A DNA stretch of 64,000 nucleotides, taken from the NCBI GenBank assembly GCA_963810775.1, contig CAWEOT010000010.1:19192-83191 (forward strand), read 5' to 3'. The notes beneath the pieces were generated by a model, which was given only the letters and a program-made list of their open reading frames with translations, was not told the DNA's origin and ran no database searches. Origin of the DNA: DATBVX01 sp963810775 (GTDB lineage Bacteria; Pseudomonadota; Gammaproteobacteria; Steroidobacterales; Steroidobacteraceae). Position 1 is the stretch's first letter. The number at the start of each line of letters is the position of its first letter. Positions 10,443-19,031 of the stretch are shown piece after piece. Both the position numbers and the translations under genes were made by a program.

Positions 10443-11456
10443 CTACGAAATGCTGAAACGATAGACGAGCGTATGCGAATAGATCTCACCAGGACGCAAC
10501 ATCGCCGGCTGGAAGGACGCTTGGTTCGGTGCGTTGGGGAAAGCCTGCGGTTCCAGGGAGATACCCTGTGGCAGGTGAGTATGCTGTCGCGACAGGCCCT
10601 GGCCGCCGTAGAACTGCAGACCTGGCTGGTCGCTCTCCATGCACAACACGATACGGGAGCGGTCCGAGCGCAATTCCGCGACTCCGTCTGCCGCCGGGCG
10701 CAGTGCGAAGCAATGGTCGTAGCCGCGGGCCAGAACCAGTTGCGGATGCGAGCTGTTGACGGGCAAGCGGACCACGCGTGAGTGCCGGTAGTCGAAAGGC
10801 GTGCCTTCAACAGGGCTGAGCTCGCCAGTCGGAATCAGGTCGCGATCGAACACCGGCAGAAAGCAATCGGCAGAGATGCGCAGGAAGTGATCGCCTTCGA
10901 AGCCATGCGGATCACCGCCAAGATTGAAATACGGGTGATAAGTGAGATTGACCGGCGTCGGCGCATCACAGGTCGCTTCGAACCTCAAGCTCAACTGATC
11001 GCTGTCGAGCCCGAATTCAGCGCTGACATCGAGATTTCCCGGGTAGCCTTCTTCCCCGTCGGCTGACCGTAACCCAAGCCGCAGGCGCGCCGACGCTCCA
11101 GGCGCGAATTCAAGCACGCGCCATACCCGCTTGCCGAAGCCGAGGCTCCCACCGTGCAGGTGATGCGAGCCATCGTTGGCGGTGAGCTGGAACCGCACCC
11201 CGTCCAACACGAACGCAGCACCGGCGATGCGGTTCGCAAAGCGCCCGATGATGCAGCCGATGAAAGTGTGATCGTGAACGTAGGAGTCCAGATGCGGCAG
11301 GCCGAGGACGAGATCGCGCGGTCCGTCCCTGGTCGCTAGCGTCAGGCGCTGGAGGATCCCGCCGTAAGTAAGAATTCGTGCCTGCAGAGCATCGGGGCTA
11401 CCGAGGGTTATCACCTCAATCGGGGTTCCGTCTGTCAATCTGCCAAATGTTTGCAT
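10443..11456 (-). CDS. galM: Aldose 1-epimerase (galactose mutarotase)
   Basis: 337 residues of the GalM beta-sandwich family, which interconverts alpha and beta anomers of galactose and other hexoses. Family motifs are in order: TYGGILQRLTL, the substrate-binding GRFANRIAGA, NDGSHHLHGG with the first catalytic His region, NLTYHPYFNLGG with the catalytic His, and the C-terminal GISLEPQAFPNAPNQ carrying the catalytic Glu. The ATG at 11456 is preferred over 11504 because MQTFGRLTDG matches the usual family N terminus. It stands alone; no gal operon is adjacent. Confidence 0.93.
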   Translation of the reverse strand: MQTFGRLTDGTPIEVITLGSPDALQARILTYGGILQRLTLATRDGPRDLVLGLPHLDSYVHDHTFIGCIIGRFANRIAGAAFVLDGVRFQLTANDGSHHLHGGSLGFGKRVWRVLEFAPGASARLRLGLRSADGEEGYPGNLDVSAEFGLDSDQLSLRFEATCDAPTPVNLTYHPYFNLGGDPHGFEGDHFLRISADCFLPVFDRDLIPTGELSPVEGTPFDYRHSRVVRLPVNSSHPQLVLARGYDHCFALRPAADGVAELRSDRSRIVLCMESDQPGLQFYGGQGLSRQHTHLPQGISLEPQAFPNAPNQASFQPAMLRPGEIYSHTLVYRFSIS

Positions 11457-11533
11457 TGAAGCCTGCAGCAACGAGTTCCCGCGCAAGGATCGCCCGGTCT
11501 GCAAACTGGAACAAGGCCGGGTGCGGGTGTAAT

Positions 11534-11560
11534 TTGCGAGCGCGCCACGCGGTCTAATAT
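11534..11560 (+). promoter_or_regulatory. Candidate sigma-70 promoter for the cytochrome b/molybdopterin pair
   Basis: TTGCGA (11534-11539) and TAATAT (11555-11560) are separated by 15 bases, about 29 bases before the start at 11589. The -10 is good, but the spacing is one or two bases short of ideal, so this is tentative. Confidence 0.35.
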
Positions 11561-11588
11561 CTACGCTCGAGTGCAGGATCAGTTACCC

Positions 11589-12407
11589 ATGGCTCGCGAT
11601 TATCTCTACCAGCGACACCGTCTGCCGATACGCGTGACGCACTGGGTCAATGCACTCGCACTGGTGTTGCTTTTCATGAGCGGGCTGCAAATCTTCAATG
11701 CGCATCCGCGCCTGTATTGGGGAAAATCGTCCTATACCGGTGCCGCCCCGATACTGGACATGCGGGCAGCGCCAATCGAAGACGGGCAGCCACCACGCAT
11801 CAGCATCCTGGGCTACCCATTTGAAAAGACCGGACTGCTCGGTATGTTCCGCGACTCGTACGGCTTTCCGGGCTGGGCGACGATTCCAGGTGTGAAATGG
11901 CTGTCGATGGGCCGGCGCTGGCATTTCTTCTTCGCGTGGGTCTTTGTCATCAACGGCGCGGTGTATCTCGCGTATTCGTTCGCGAGTCGTCACGTGTCGC
12001 GTGATCTCACACCGACGCGAACGGACTGGCGCTCGATAGGCCGTTCAATCTTGGATCACTTGCGCTTTCGCCATCCACAGGGCGAGGCCGCCAAGCACTA
12101 CAACGTGCTTCAGAAGCTGGCCTACCTCGCGCTGATCTTCGTACTGTTGCCCCTGATCGTCCTCACCGGCTGGTCGATGTCGCCGTGGCTCAATTCCCTG
12201 CTGCCGGGGTGGGTGGATATCTTCGGTGGCCGGCAATCGGGGCGCACGATTCACTTCATCATCGCCTGGCTGCTGGTACTGTTTGCGCTGGTTCACGTCT
12301 TTGAAGTCATCGTGACCGGTTTTTGGAACAACCTGCGCTCCATGATCACCGGTCGTTATCGAATCACGCCGCAGGCCAGCGAAGGGCCGACTGATGAGCA
12401 GCAATAG
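11589..12407 (+). CDS. Cytochrome b561-type membrane subunit (Ni/Fe-hydrogenase/thiosulfate-reductase cytochrome b fold)
   Basis: About 272 residues with four or five transmembrane helices. Candidate haem histidines are in LPIRVTHWVNALALVLLF, in WHFFFAWVFVINGAVYLAY, in GRTIHFIIAWLLVLFALVHV and near HYNVLQKLAYL, as in b561/FdoI-type subunits. The protein would pass electrons between the quinone pool and the adjacent exported molybdopterin protein. The start at 11589 has AGGA 10 bases upstream. The next gene starts inside its last codons (12394), so translation is coupled. Confidence 0.88.
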   Translation: MARDYLYQRHRLPIRVTHWVNALALVLLFMSGLQIFNAHPRLYWGKSSYTGAAPILDMRAAPIEDGQPPRISILGYPFEKTGLLGMFRDSYGFPGWATIPGVKWLSMGRRWHFFFAWVFVINGAVYLAYSFASRHVSRDLTPTRTDWRSIGRSILDHLRFRHPQGEAAKHYNVLQKLAYLALIFVLLPLIVLTGWSMSPWLNSLLPGWVDIFGGRQSGRTIHFIIAWLLVLFALVHVFEVIVTGFWNNLRSMITGRYRITPQASEGPTDEQQ

Positions 12408-13164
12408 TCGGACACGCCGCAGCTTTCTGCGCCATGGGCTGACCGTTCTTACCGGGGCTCTTCTCGCAGGATGTGATGCGCTTTCGCGCAGCCAGTGGTT
12501 CCCGAAGCTTCTGGGTGCGGGCGAACACCTCAGCCGCAACACACAGCACTGGGCCGCGCCACGTAAATCCATGGCGCAGGAGTTCAGCGAGTCGGACCTG
12601 TCACCTTTCTTCCGCAGCAACGGCACGGCGAATCCGAATGATCCGGAGTATCAGGCGTTGGCGCAGAACGGGTTCATCGAGTGGAGCCTGCGGGTGGATG
12701 GGCGCGTCGAGCGACCGATGCAATTCACTCTCGCGCAACTCAAGTCAATGCCCAGTCGCACCCAGATTACGCGCCACGACTGCGTCGAGGGCTGGAGTGC
12801 AATCGGGAAGTGGAAAGGGGTGCCGCTGGCGGAAGTCCTCGCGCTCGTAAAGCCTACGTCAGAAGCCCGATACGTCGTGTTTTATTGCGCCGACCCGATG
12901 AACGACTCCGGCTCGAAGTATTACGAGAGCATCGATATGGAGGATGCCTATCATCCGCAGACGATCCTGGCGTATGAGTTGAACGACATCAGTCTGCCGG
13001 TCGCGAACGGCGCGCCGCTGCGCGTGCGTATCGAGCGTCAGCTCGGCTACAAGATGGCGAAATACATCATGCGAATCGAGCTTGTGGACAGCTTTGCGCA
13101 CATCGGAGGTGGCAAGGGTGGCTATTGGGAAGACGACGGGTACGAGTGGTATGCAGGGATCTGA
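12394..13164 (+). CDS. Tat-exported molybdopterin-binding oxidoreductase (sulfite-oxidase fold)
   Basis: 256 residues. The N terminus has a Tat motif (RTRRSFLRHG), a hydrophobic stretch and a lipobox-like LLAGC, suggesting a Tat-exported lipoprotein. The SUOX-type domain includes TRHDCVEGWSAIGKWKG, whose Cys ligates molybdenum, and YYESIDMEDAYHPQTILAYE. The family includes YedY/MsrP and other small sulfite-oxidase-like enzymes that act with a cytochrome b partner. Here the partner is the overlapping upstream gene. The substrate is not evident; sulfoxide or sulfite chemistry is possible. Confidence 0.88.
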   Translation: MSSNSRTRRSFLRHGLTVLTGALLAGCDALSRSQWFPKLLGAGEHLSRNTQHWAAPRKSMAQEFSESDLSPFFRSNGTANPNDPEYQALAQNGFIEWSLRVDGRVERPMQFTLAQLKSMPSRTQITRHDCVEGWSAIGKWKGVPLAEVLALVKPTSEARYVVFYCADPMNDSGSKYYESIDMEDAYHPQTILAYELNDISLPVANGAPLRVRIERQLGYKMAKYIMRIELVDSFAHIGGGKGGYWEDDGYEWYAGI

Positions 13165-13176
13165 GCGCAGCGCTTG

Positions 13177-14800
13177 CTAGCCCTTTCTCAGGTGTTTGGG
13201 CCAGATGCCATAACGACCAGCTGCAAGGATACCGTTCGGATCCACCGCGTCCTTGACCACTTCATGGAAGCGGCGCAGTGCGTGATTGTTGAACGAATAA
13301 ACGTTCATCACGTCGTCCTGGTAGATCGCCGGCGTCCGGTACTCACCCCATCCGTGCTCGGCACTCACTTTCACGAGCTTGCGAAACGCCTCGCGGTTGC
13401 GCTGGTTGAATTCGGCGTCACGCGTCACGGGGAAGAGGAACAGGAACACGAAGCAGCGCTGCCAATAGGTGAATGGCATCACCAGGGGATTCATCGGCAG
13501 TCCGTATTCGCGCGCAACCTCGCTGAACACCTTCTGCGCTTCGAAGATCGCTTCGCCCGTGCGGGGAATGATCGGCGAGAAGCCGACATGCCCCTCGAGT
13601 CCGGGCCCGGCCTCACTGCGTGCCAGGAGCGAGAAGATCGAGAGGCTCGGGATGCCGAACGCGTTCTTCGATACTTTCTGGAGCTGCTCTGGCGTCAGAG
13701 GAATGCGGTAGTACTCGCCTTCGAGGAGCTTCGCGCCCGAGATGGCAGCGAGTTTCTCCTTCGCGTAGTCCCATTGGGCGTGAATGATCTTGGTCGGCCC
13801 ATAGAACTGCAGCATTGCGCCCCAGAGTCCCTGGCCGACTTTTTGCGCGTGGGCTTCCAGCGCCTGCTTCGACGGGCCGCCCGGTGTGGCGAGCAGATCG
13901 AGGAGCTCTTTGTCCGGACGCGCGGCCACCTGGTCCGGTGGGCGCAGGCCCGAGTAGATGGGGCTGCCGAAATAGGGCATGCCCGTGACGATCTGGCAAT
14001 TCTCCAGATGCGTAACGATATCGACGAGCGGGATGAGATCGTCGTGTTTGTAGACGTGCACGAACCCGTTGAGGTAGGCCTCCGGTTCAGGCATCAACCA
14101 GAATCCCATCTTGGTGACGATGCCGAAGTTCGACTGCGAGAAAATGCCATCGATCGCTGGACCAAAACCGGTCTTGAACTGCTGCCAGGTCTTTGCGGTG
14201 GGGAGCGCGCCCATGCCGGTGCGCATGACCTCTCCGTTCGCCAGGACAACTTCCATTCCGCAGTGCGCCTCGAAGTGATTGCGAAAGGCTGCAGTCGTTA
14301 CACCGCCACCGCGATCGAGTGCGTTGCCGACCAGCGAGCCCCAGCCGGGATCCGGGCAATCCATCCACACTTTAAGTCCGCGCTCTGAGATGTGGCGGTA
14401 GAGATCGAAATACGACACGCCCGGCTCGACCAGTGCGTAGGCATGACGCTCGTTGACCTCGATGATCCGATCGAGCCGCTTCAGGTCGAGGATGACGCTG
14501 CCTGACATCACGGGTGCGGAGCCGCCATAGCCGAGATTGCGACCGGTCGAGATGGTGTAGAGCGGTATCTTGTAGCGGTTCGCAACTCTGACGACGGCCT
14601 GCACTTCTTCGACGCTGGAGGGCGCAACTCGCCGCCGAGGCGAGGCGTTCCTCGGGTTCGCCCCACACTTGCGAATAGGCATCACGATAAAGCGCGACAT
14701 CCTCATCGCTCGTGTAGACGTACGCCTTGCCGACTGCAGTCTCGAAGTCCTTGAGCGCAGCCGTGAAGTCAGTGCTGCTGACGCCTGGTGGAAGTTTCAT
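13177..14800 (-). pseudogene. FAD-linked oxidase, vanillyl-alcohol oxidase/4-cresol dehydrogenase (PchF-like) family, frameshifted
   Basis: Translation from ATG 14800 (good GGGGGACGAGG ribosome-binding site) reads MKLPPGVSSTDFTAALKDF and proceeds to EERLASAA near 14630. The family sequence then continues one frame over as VAPSSVEEVQAVVRVANRY to the stop at 13177. Dropping one base near 14629 gives 540 residues, close to known VAO/PCMH enzymes (~520-560). The FAD-binding segment YTISTGRNLGYGGSAP and the cap domain are intact. Family members oxidise p-substituted phenols such as 4-cresol or eugenol. It may be real inactivation or an assembly indel. Confidence 0.87.
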
Positions 14801-14823
14801 CCTCGTCCCCCTGCAATTCGTCG

Positions 14824-15603
14824 CTATTCTTGTTGATTCAGGAACTCTGATAACGCAGCACGCGCCTGCGCGGATTCATCCAGCAACAGATGCCCGGCGT
14901 GATCGATGATCCTGACGGTCGAGCCTGGAATGCGCGCCTGCCACTCCTGCGCATTGCCGGCGAGCACCATGCGATCTTCCTTTCCCCAGAGGAGCAGCGT
15001 CGGCGCGCGCAGACCCGCCAGCCTGCGGGCGTCGAGTCCCTCGCTGAGCGCGATGCGTCCCGTCGTTTGAGCTTCGCGAGCGCGCGCGGCCACGAACGCT
15101 TCGTCAGGTTTTTCAGGCCAGAAGGGCCGCACGACATTCGGATCATACGTAAAGTACCCAGGCCAATCGCCGTACCCGATCTTTGAATAGTCAGGCTGCG
15201 GGAATGCGGGCATCGCAATGCCGCCCGGCGCCACGAGCACGAGTCGACGCACGCGATCCGGGTGCGAGAGGGCGAATTCCGCGGCGAGGCGCCCGCCCAG
15301 AGATGCACCGGCCAGGTGAAAGGACTTCAGACCCAGCGCATCGAACAGCGCCATGTAGTGTCTTACGAGATCTTCCAGCGAGCCGATGGCTGGCGCATCC
15401 GCCGATTCGCCGAAGCCCGGATGGTAGGGCAGCAGCACACGGAAGCGCGGGATCCAGTCCCGGGCGAACTCGAAACCGTGGAAGGTGCCACCGCCGTGGA
15501 GGTACACGAGGTCGGACCCGGATCCAGCGGCGTATGCCACCGTACGGACGCCGGCGATGGTCAACTCGAGTCGCTCGAAGCCGGCTGTGCTGTAGGCCGT
15601 CAC
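14824..15603 (-). CDS. Alpha/beta-hydrolase
   Basis: 259 residues of the alpha/beta-hydrolase fold. Oxyanion region VYLHGGGTFHGFEF, nucleophile elbow GASLGG (Ser), acid residue in LLLWGKEDRMV, and catalytic His in IDHAGHLLLDE are all in the expected order. It resembles meta-cleavage-product and carboxylic-ester hydrolases from aromatic pathways. It lies between the VAO-type oxidase and an FAD monooxygenase on the same strand, so ring or side-chain hydrolysis is plausible. The substrate is unknown. Confidence 0.9.
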   Translation of the reverse strand: MTAYSTAGFERLELTIAGVRTVAYAAGSGSDLVYLHGGGTFHGFEFARDWIPRFRVLLPYHPGFGESADAPAIGSLEDLVRHYMALFDALGLKSFHLAGASLGGRLAAEFALSHPDRVRRLVLVAPGGIAMPAFPQPDYSKIGYGDWPGYFTYDPNVVRPFWPEKPDEAFVAARAREAQTTGRIALSEGLDARRLAGLRAPTLLLWGKEDRMVLAGNAQEWQARIPGSTVRIIDHAGHLLLDESAQARAALSEFLNQQE

Positions 15604-15620
15604 TCGGGGAGTCTACCGCG

Positions 15621-16817
15621 CTATACGGGCATGGGCTGGCCTTCGACCAGCTTGCTGAGCGCTGTCGACAGCGAACTGCGCGCCGGATCCTCCGCCTGGC
15701 GTCGAAACTCCTCGAAATCCGTCCGCTGGCGCGCGAGATCCTTCTCCGACATGCGGCGCTTGAAGTCGGAAGCGATCGGGGAGCTCACTTCGAGAAATAC
15801 GCGGCGCCGCTCGGTCGCATAGAAGTCGAGCACGCTTTCCGGTGCGCGCCCGGCGAGCACTGCGTTCAGGACGTCGCTGAGCGCAGCCGCATCGATGACC
15901 CCGCCAGTCAGGCCCATTCCGCCGCAGGGATTGCAGGCATGGGCTGCATCGCCTGCGAGCAGCGTACGGCCCACGCGGAAAGTCGGCGCGCAGCGCTCGT
16001 GCACGCGATAAGGCGAATAGGCGACGATCCGGTAGGGCGCTGCAGGGTCCGGAAGGAGAATGGAGTACCGTTCTGCGATCCGTCGTGGAATATCGCCTTC
16101 CGGCAGGTTTGCGTCCTCTTCAAAGGTCACGCGCCACAGATTCTCCCGACCGAGGCGAGCCACCACTGCCCAGTTGATGGGGTCAGCCACCATGTTCGCC
16201 GGTTCGAATCCATAGCGCTCGAAATCGTAACTGACGTTGGTGGCGACGAATCGCTCCGGCCAGGTGTGCCCTTCGAACGGCAGGGACAGGAGATTGCGGA
16301 CGGTGCTGCGTGCGCCGTCGGCACCCACCACCCATCGGGCACGAAGATCCTCGCGCCCACGAGACGTTTCCACGCTCAATATGGCGCCGGATCCGTCCTG
16401 GGTGAGTCCGACCAGGCGCGTGCTCCAACGCATCGTGGTCCCGGGCAACGCGTTGAAATGCTTCAAGACCAGTTGCGCAAGCAAGTGTTGACCGAAATGA
16501 GCGTTGTACGGGTATGGGGAATCAGGTGGAAACGTATCTGCGATACGAGCCACCTCGCCGCTTGCGAGGAGGTGGAAGGCAAAGCTCTTGCTCAGAAATG
16601 AAATCGCGAGCGTATCTTCCAGCAGCCCCAGTCGATCGAGGATCTTGAGTGTCGTCGGAAAGTACACCGCTGCGCGCGGCGAATCGTTGATGCCCGGCTC
16701 GGCGTCGATGACGGTGACCGACCGGCCCGCCTGCGCCAGGCCGAGTGCGGTCAGCAAGCCGACCGGTCCGGCTCCAACCACTGCGACGTCACAGACTTCG
16801 CTCATGTCTGATTGCAT
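15621..16817 (-). CDS. FAD-dependent aromatic monooxygenase (PHBH/UbiH fold)
   Basis: About 398 residues. The FAD-binding motif GxGxxG is VVGAGPVGLLTALGLAQAG near the N terminus, the second FAD motif is LLAGDAAHACNPCGGMGL, and the DG motif region WVVGADGARSTVR is present. This is the class A flavin hydroxylase pattern, which inserts one oxygen atom into phenolic rings using NAD(P)H. It is upstream of the alpha/beta hydrolase on the same strand, with 17 bp between. ATG 16817 is taken as the start; ATG 16805 and 16850 are alternatives. Its promoter region overlaps that of the divergent E1 genes. Confidence 0.88.
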   Translation of the reverse strand: MQSDMSEVCDVAVVGAGPVGLLTALGLAQAGRSVTVIDAEPGINDSPRAAVYFPTTLKILDRLGLLEDTLAISFLSKSFAFHLLASGEVARIADTFPPDSPYPYNAHFGQHLLAQLVLKHFNALPGTTMRWSTRLVGLTQDGSGAILSVETSRGREDLRARWVVGADGARSTVRNLLSLPFEGHTWPERFVATNVSYDFERYGFEPANMVADPINWAVVARLGRENLWRVTFEEDANLPEGDIPRRIAERYSILLPDPAAPYRIVAYSPYRVHERCAPTFRVGRTLLAGDAAHACNPCGGMGLTGGVIDAAALSDVLNAVLAGRAPESVLDFYATERRRVFLEVSSPIASDFKRRMSEKDLARQRTDFEEFRRQAEDPARSSLSTALSKLVEGQPMPV

Positions 16818-16841
16818 TGGTATGTCCCGATTACCTATGAT
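16812..16841 (+). promoter_or_regulatory. Candidate sigma-70 promoter of the first E1 operon
   Basis: TTGCAT (16812-16817) and TATGAT (16836-16841) are separated by 18 bases, 24 bases before the E1 alpha start. It overlaps the start codon of the divergent monooxygenase, so the two directions may compete. Confidence 0.5.
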
Positions 16842-16855
16842 TTTCCCCAATCATA
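16836..16855. promoter_or_regulatory. Inverted repeat over the -10 box, possible operator
   Basis: TATGATT and AATCATA are exact inverted repeats separated by TTCCCC. The left arm contains the candidate -10 box and the right arm abuts the AAGGAG ribosome-binding site. It could be a repressor site or an mRNA hairpin that masks ribosome entry. Confidence 0.45.
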
Positions 16856-16865
16856 AGGAGATCAA

Positions 16866-17894
16866 ATGAGCGTACAGGCACCCGACGCCGAGCGGCAGGT
16901 CTGGATATTCACCCAGATGCTGCGCATCCGCGCCTTTGAAGAATGCGTCAAGCGCACGTTTACCGAACACCCCGGCGTCATCCGCGGTCACACGCACCTG
17001 GCCGACGGCGCCGAAGCATCGATCGTCGGCTCGCTCAGCCACTTCCGCAGCGGTGATGCGGCCCTGGCAACCTACCGCTGCCACGGGTACCCGCTCGTTC
17101 TGGGCAGCGACTCCAAGGCGATGATGGCTGAGATCTACGGTCGCGCGGATGGCCTCTGCAAGGGCCTCGGTGGGTCCATGCACCTCACCGACGTCAAGCA
17201 CGGCTTCCTCGGCACGTCGGGTATTGTCGGCGCAGGCATTCCGCATGCTGCCGGCGCCGCCTGGGCCGCGCAGATCCGCAAGAAAGGCGAAGTCGTGTTC
17301 TGCTTCTTCGGCGACGGCGCATCGAAGCAGGGTGCCTTCTACGAGACGCTCAACATCGCCTCTCTGTGGAAGCTTCCGGTGATCTTCGTGATGGAGAACA
17401 ACGGCTACAACGTTGTGACGACCACAGCGCAGGAGGATGCGAATGCGGCCAACGGCGAGCCGCTCTCCGTCAAGGCCAAGGCCTTTTCAATGCCAGGCGT
17501 CACCGTCGATGGGACCGATCCGCTGGCCGTACATGCCACGGTCGGCGCAGCGGTCGAGCGGGCGCGCGCAGGCGCCGGCCCGACCTTGGTTGAATCGAAG
17601 GTCTACCGCCTTTCGGCCCACGGCAACATCATTGCTCCGCCCGGTGTGCCGCTGCATTACCCCGAGCATGAAGCAATCACGGTGTTCGGCAATCGCGCGG
17701 AATACGAGGCGGCGCTACGTGGCGATCCGGTGCCGCGCTTTCGCGGCACCTTGGTCCAGGCCGGCGTGCTGAGCGGCGCAAAGGCCGACGAGCTCGCGGC
17801 GCAAGCGGCCAAGGAAATGGACGCCGCCATGGCGTTTGGAATCAAGAGTCCCTTCCCCAAGCTCGAGTCCGCGCTCGAGAACATTTACGCCTAG
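16866..17894 (+). CDS. 2-oxoacid (pyruvate/acetoin-type) dehydrogenase E1 component, alpha subunit (first copy)
   Basis: 342 residues with a near-ideal AAGGAG ribosome-binding site. The thiamine-diphosphate motif is complete: GDGASKQGAFYETLNIASLW through MENNGYN. RGHTHLADGAEASIVGSL and GSMHLTD are typical of AcoA/PdhA-like subunits. It pairs with the E1 beta gene 13 bp downstream to decarboxylate a 2-oxoacid and acylate a lipoyl-E2. No E2 or E3 follows. A distinct E1 pair with an E2 lies at 20.8-24 kb, so these are not tandem copies of one complex. Confidence 0.93.
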   Translation: MSVQAPDAERQVWIFTQMLRIRAFEECVKRTFTEHPGVIRGHTHLADGAEASIVGSLSHFRSGDAALATYRCHGYPLVLGSDSKAMMAEIYGRADGLCKGLGGSMHLTDVKHGFLGTSGIVGAGIPHAAGAAWAAQIRKKGEVVFCFFGDGASKQGAFYETLNIASLWKLPVIFVMENNGYNVVTTTAQEDANAANGEPLSVKAKAFSMPGVTVDGTDPLAVHATVGAAVERARAGAGPTLVESKVYRLSAHGNIIAPPGVPLHYPEHEAITVFGNRAEYEAALRGDPVPRFRGTLVQAGVLSGAKADELAAQAAKEMDAAMAFGIKSPFPKLESALENIYA

Positions 17895-17907
17895 GCCGGA
17901 GCGACCC

Positions 17908-18876
17908 ATGGCACAGCTTCCATTTATCGCTGCGATCGACGCTGGCATCCACCAGGAGATGCGACGCGATCCCAAAGTCCTTTATTTCGGCCAGAACATG
18001 GCGACGACGGAGAATCACGACTTCGTCGCGGCCTACGGGCACGATCGCGTACGCGTGACGCCCATCTCCGAGACCGCGGAGATCGGCATTGCGATCGGCG
18101 CCGCGATGGCGGGCCTGCGCCCTGTAGTCGAGCTCTACATGGCGGAGTTCATGCTCGTCGCCATGGACCAGGTGGTCAACGAAGCGCCGCGCTTCCGCTA
18201 CATGTCTGGCGGGCAGGTGAAAGTGCCGCTCGTGCTCAAGGCCGGGTTCGGCTTCGCCTGCGGCTGGGCAGGCCAGCACACCGGCTCATTGACCGCACTC
18301 TTCATGGGCGTTCCTGGTCTCAAGGTCGTCGTGCCGTCGACCGCTGCCGATGCGAAGGGATTGATGGCTACGGCGATCCGCGATGACAACCCGGTCGTAT
18401 TCCTGCACCACTACCTGCTCACGCTCGAGCATGGCGAAGTGCCGGATGGTGAGCACCTGGTGCCGTTCGGCAAGGCCGAGGTTCGGCGCTCGGGCGGCGA
18501 TGTCACGATCGTCGCCACCGGCTGGATGGTTCCGCGTTCGCTCGCCGCGGCCGAGAAGCTCGCCAAGGAAGGCATTCAGGCGGACGTGATCGACCCGCGC
18601 ACCGTCGCGCCGCTGGATCTCGACGCTATCCTGAAGTCGGTCGCCAAGACGGGACGTCTGGTCGTCGTCGATCAGGCACCGCGGCACGCTACCGTCGGCG
18701 GCATCATCGCCGGCGATGTCGCGGAACACGGGTTCTCGTCGCTGAAGGCGCCGATCGTGCAGGTGAACGCACGCGATGCAACCGTGCCCTATAGCGAGCC
18801 GCTCGAGGCCTACGTGATCCCGGACGAGGAGCGCATCATCGCTGGCGTGCGCACTGTGTTGAAAGCACGCAAGTAG
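17908..18876 (+). CDS. 2-oxoacid dehydrogenase E1 component, beta subunit (first copy)
   Basis: 322 residues starting MAQLPFIAAIDAGIHQEM. Typical E1 beta sequence: RVTPISETAEIGIAIGAAMA, MDQVVNEAPRFRYMSGGQ, and C-terminal VIDPRTVAPLDLDAILKSV with DEERIIAGVR. It forms the alpha2-beta2 heterotetramer with the upstream subunit; the beta chain supplies the site for E2 binding. The two genes form a simple operon with the start at 17908 preceded by CCGGAGCG. Catalysis would need an E2/E3 from elsewhere, perhaps the E2 at 20.8 kb. Confidence 0.93.
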   Translation: MAQLPFIAAIDAGIHQEMRRDPKVLYFGQNMATTENHDFVAAYGHDRVRVTPISETAEIGIAIGAAMAGLRPVVELYMAEFMLVAMDQVVNEAPRFRYMSGGQVKVPLVLKAGFGFACGWAGQHTGSLTALFMGVPGLKVVVPSTAADAKGLMATAIRDDNPVVFLHHYLLTLEHGEVPDGEHLVPFGKAEVRRSGGDVTIVATGWMVPRSLAAAEKLAKEGIQADVIDPRTVAPLDLDAILKSVAKTGRLVVVDQAPRHATVGGIIAGDVAEHGFSSLKAPIVQVNARDATVPYSEPLEAYVIPDEERIIAGVRTVLKARK

Positions 18877-19031
18877 CCCGGCCTGCGGCAACTACTAGTG
18901 ATCGCCGCAAATCGCTATCGCAGGCTGCGGCTCAATACGAGGACCGTCAACCGCTGAGTCGGTGGCCGGCCCCGCGCGCGGCACGTAAGATTCCGCGGGT
19001 TGAGCTCCGCTCCATGCACGGGAGGCGTTCC

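Noticed and set aside
13174..14388. 404-codon plus-strand open frame
   Set aside because: It is antisense to the clear VAO-family enzyme and has no domain signature; long shadows are usual in GC-rich genes.
15183..16601. 472-codon plus-strand open frame
   Set aside because: It spans antisense to the hydrolase and the FAD monooxygenase and has atypical Arg/His-rich composition.
18881..18925. GCCTGCG/CGCAGGC stem after the first E1 operon as a terminator
   Set aside because: The loop is 31 bases and no T-run follows.
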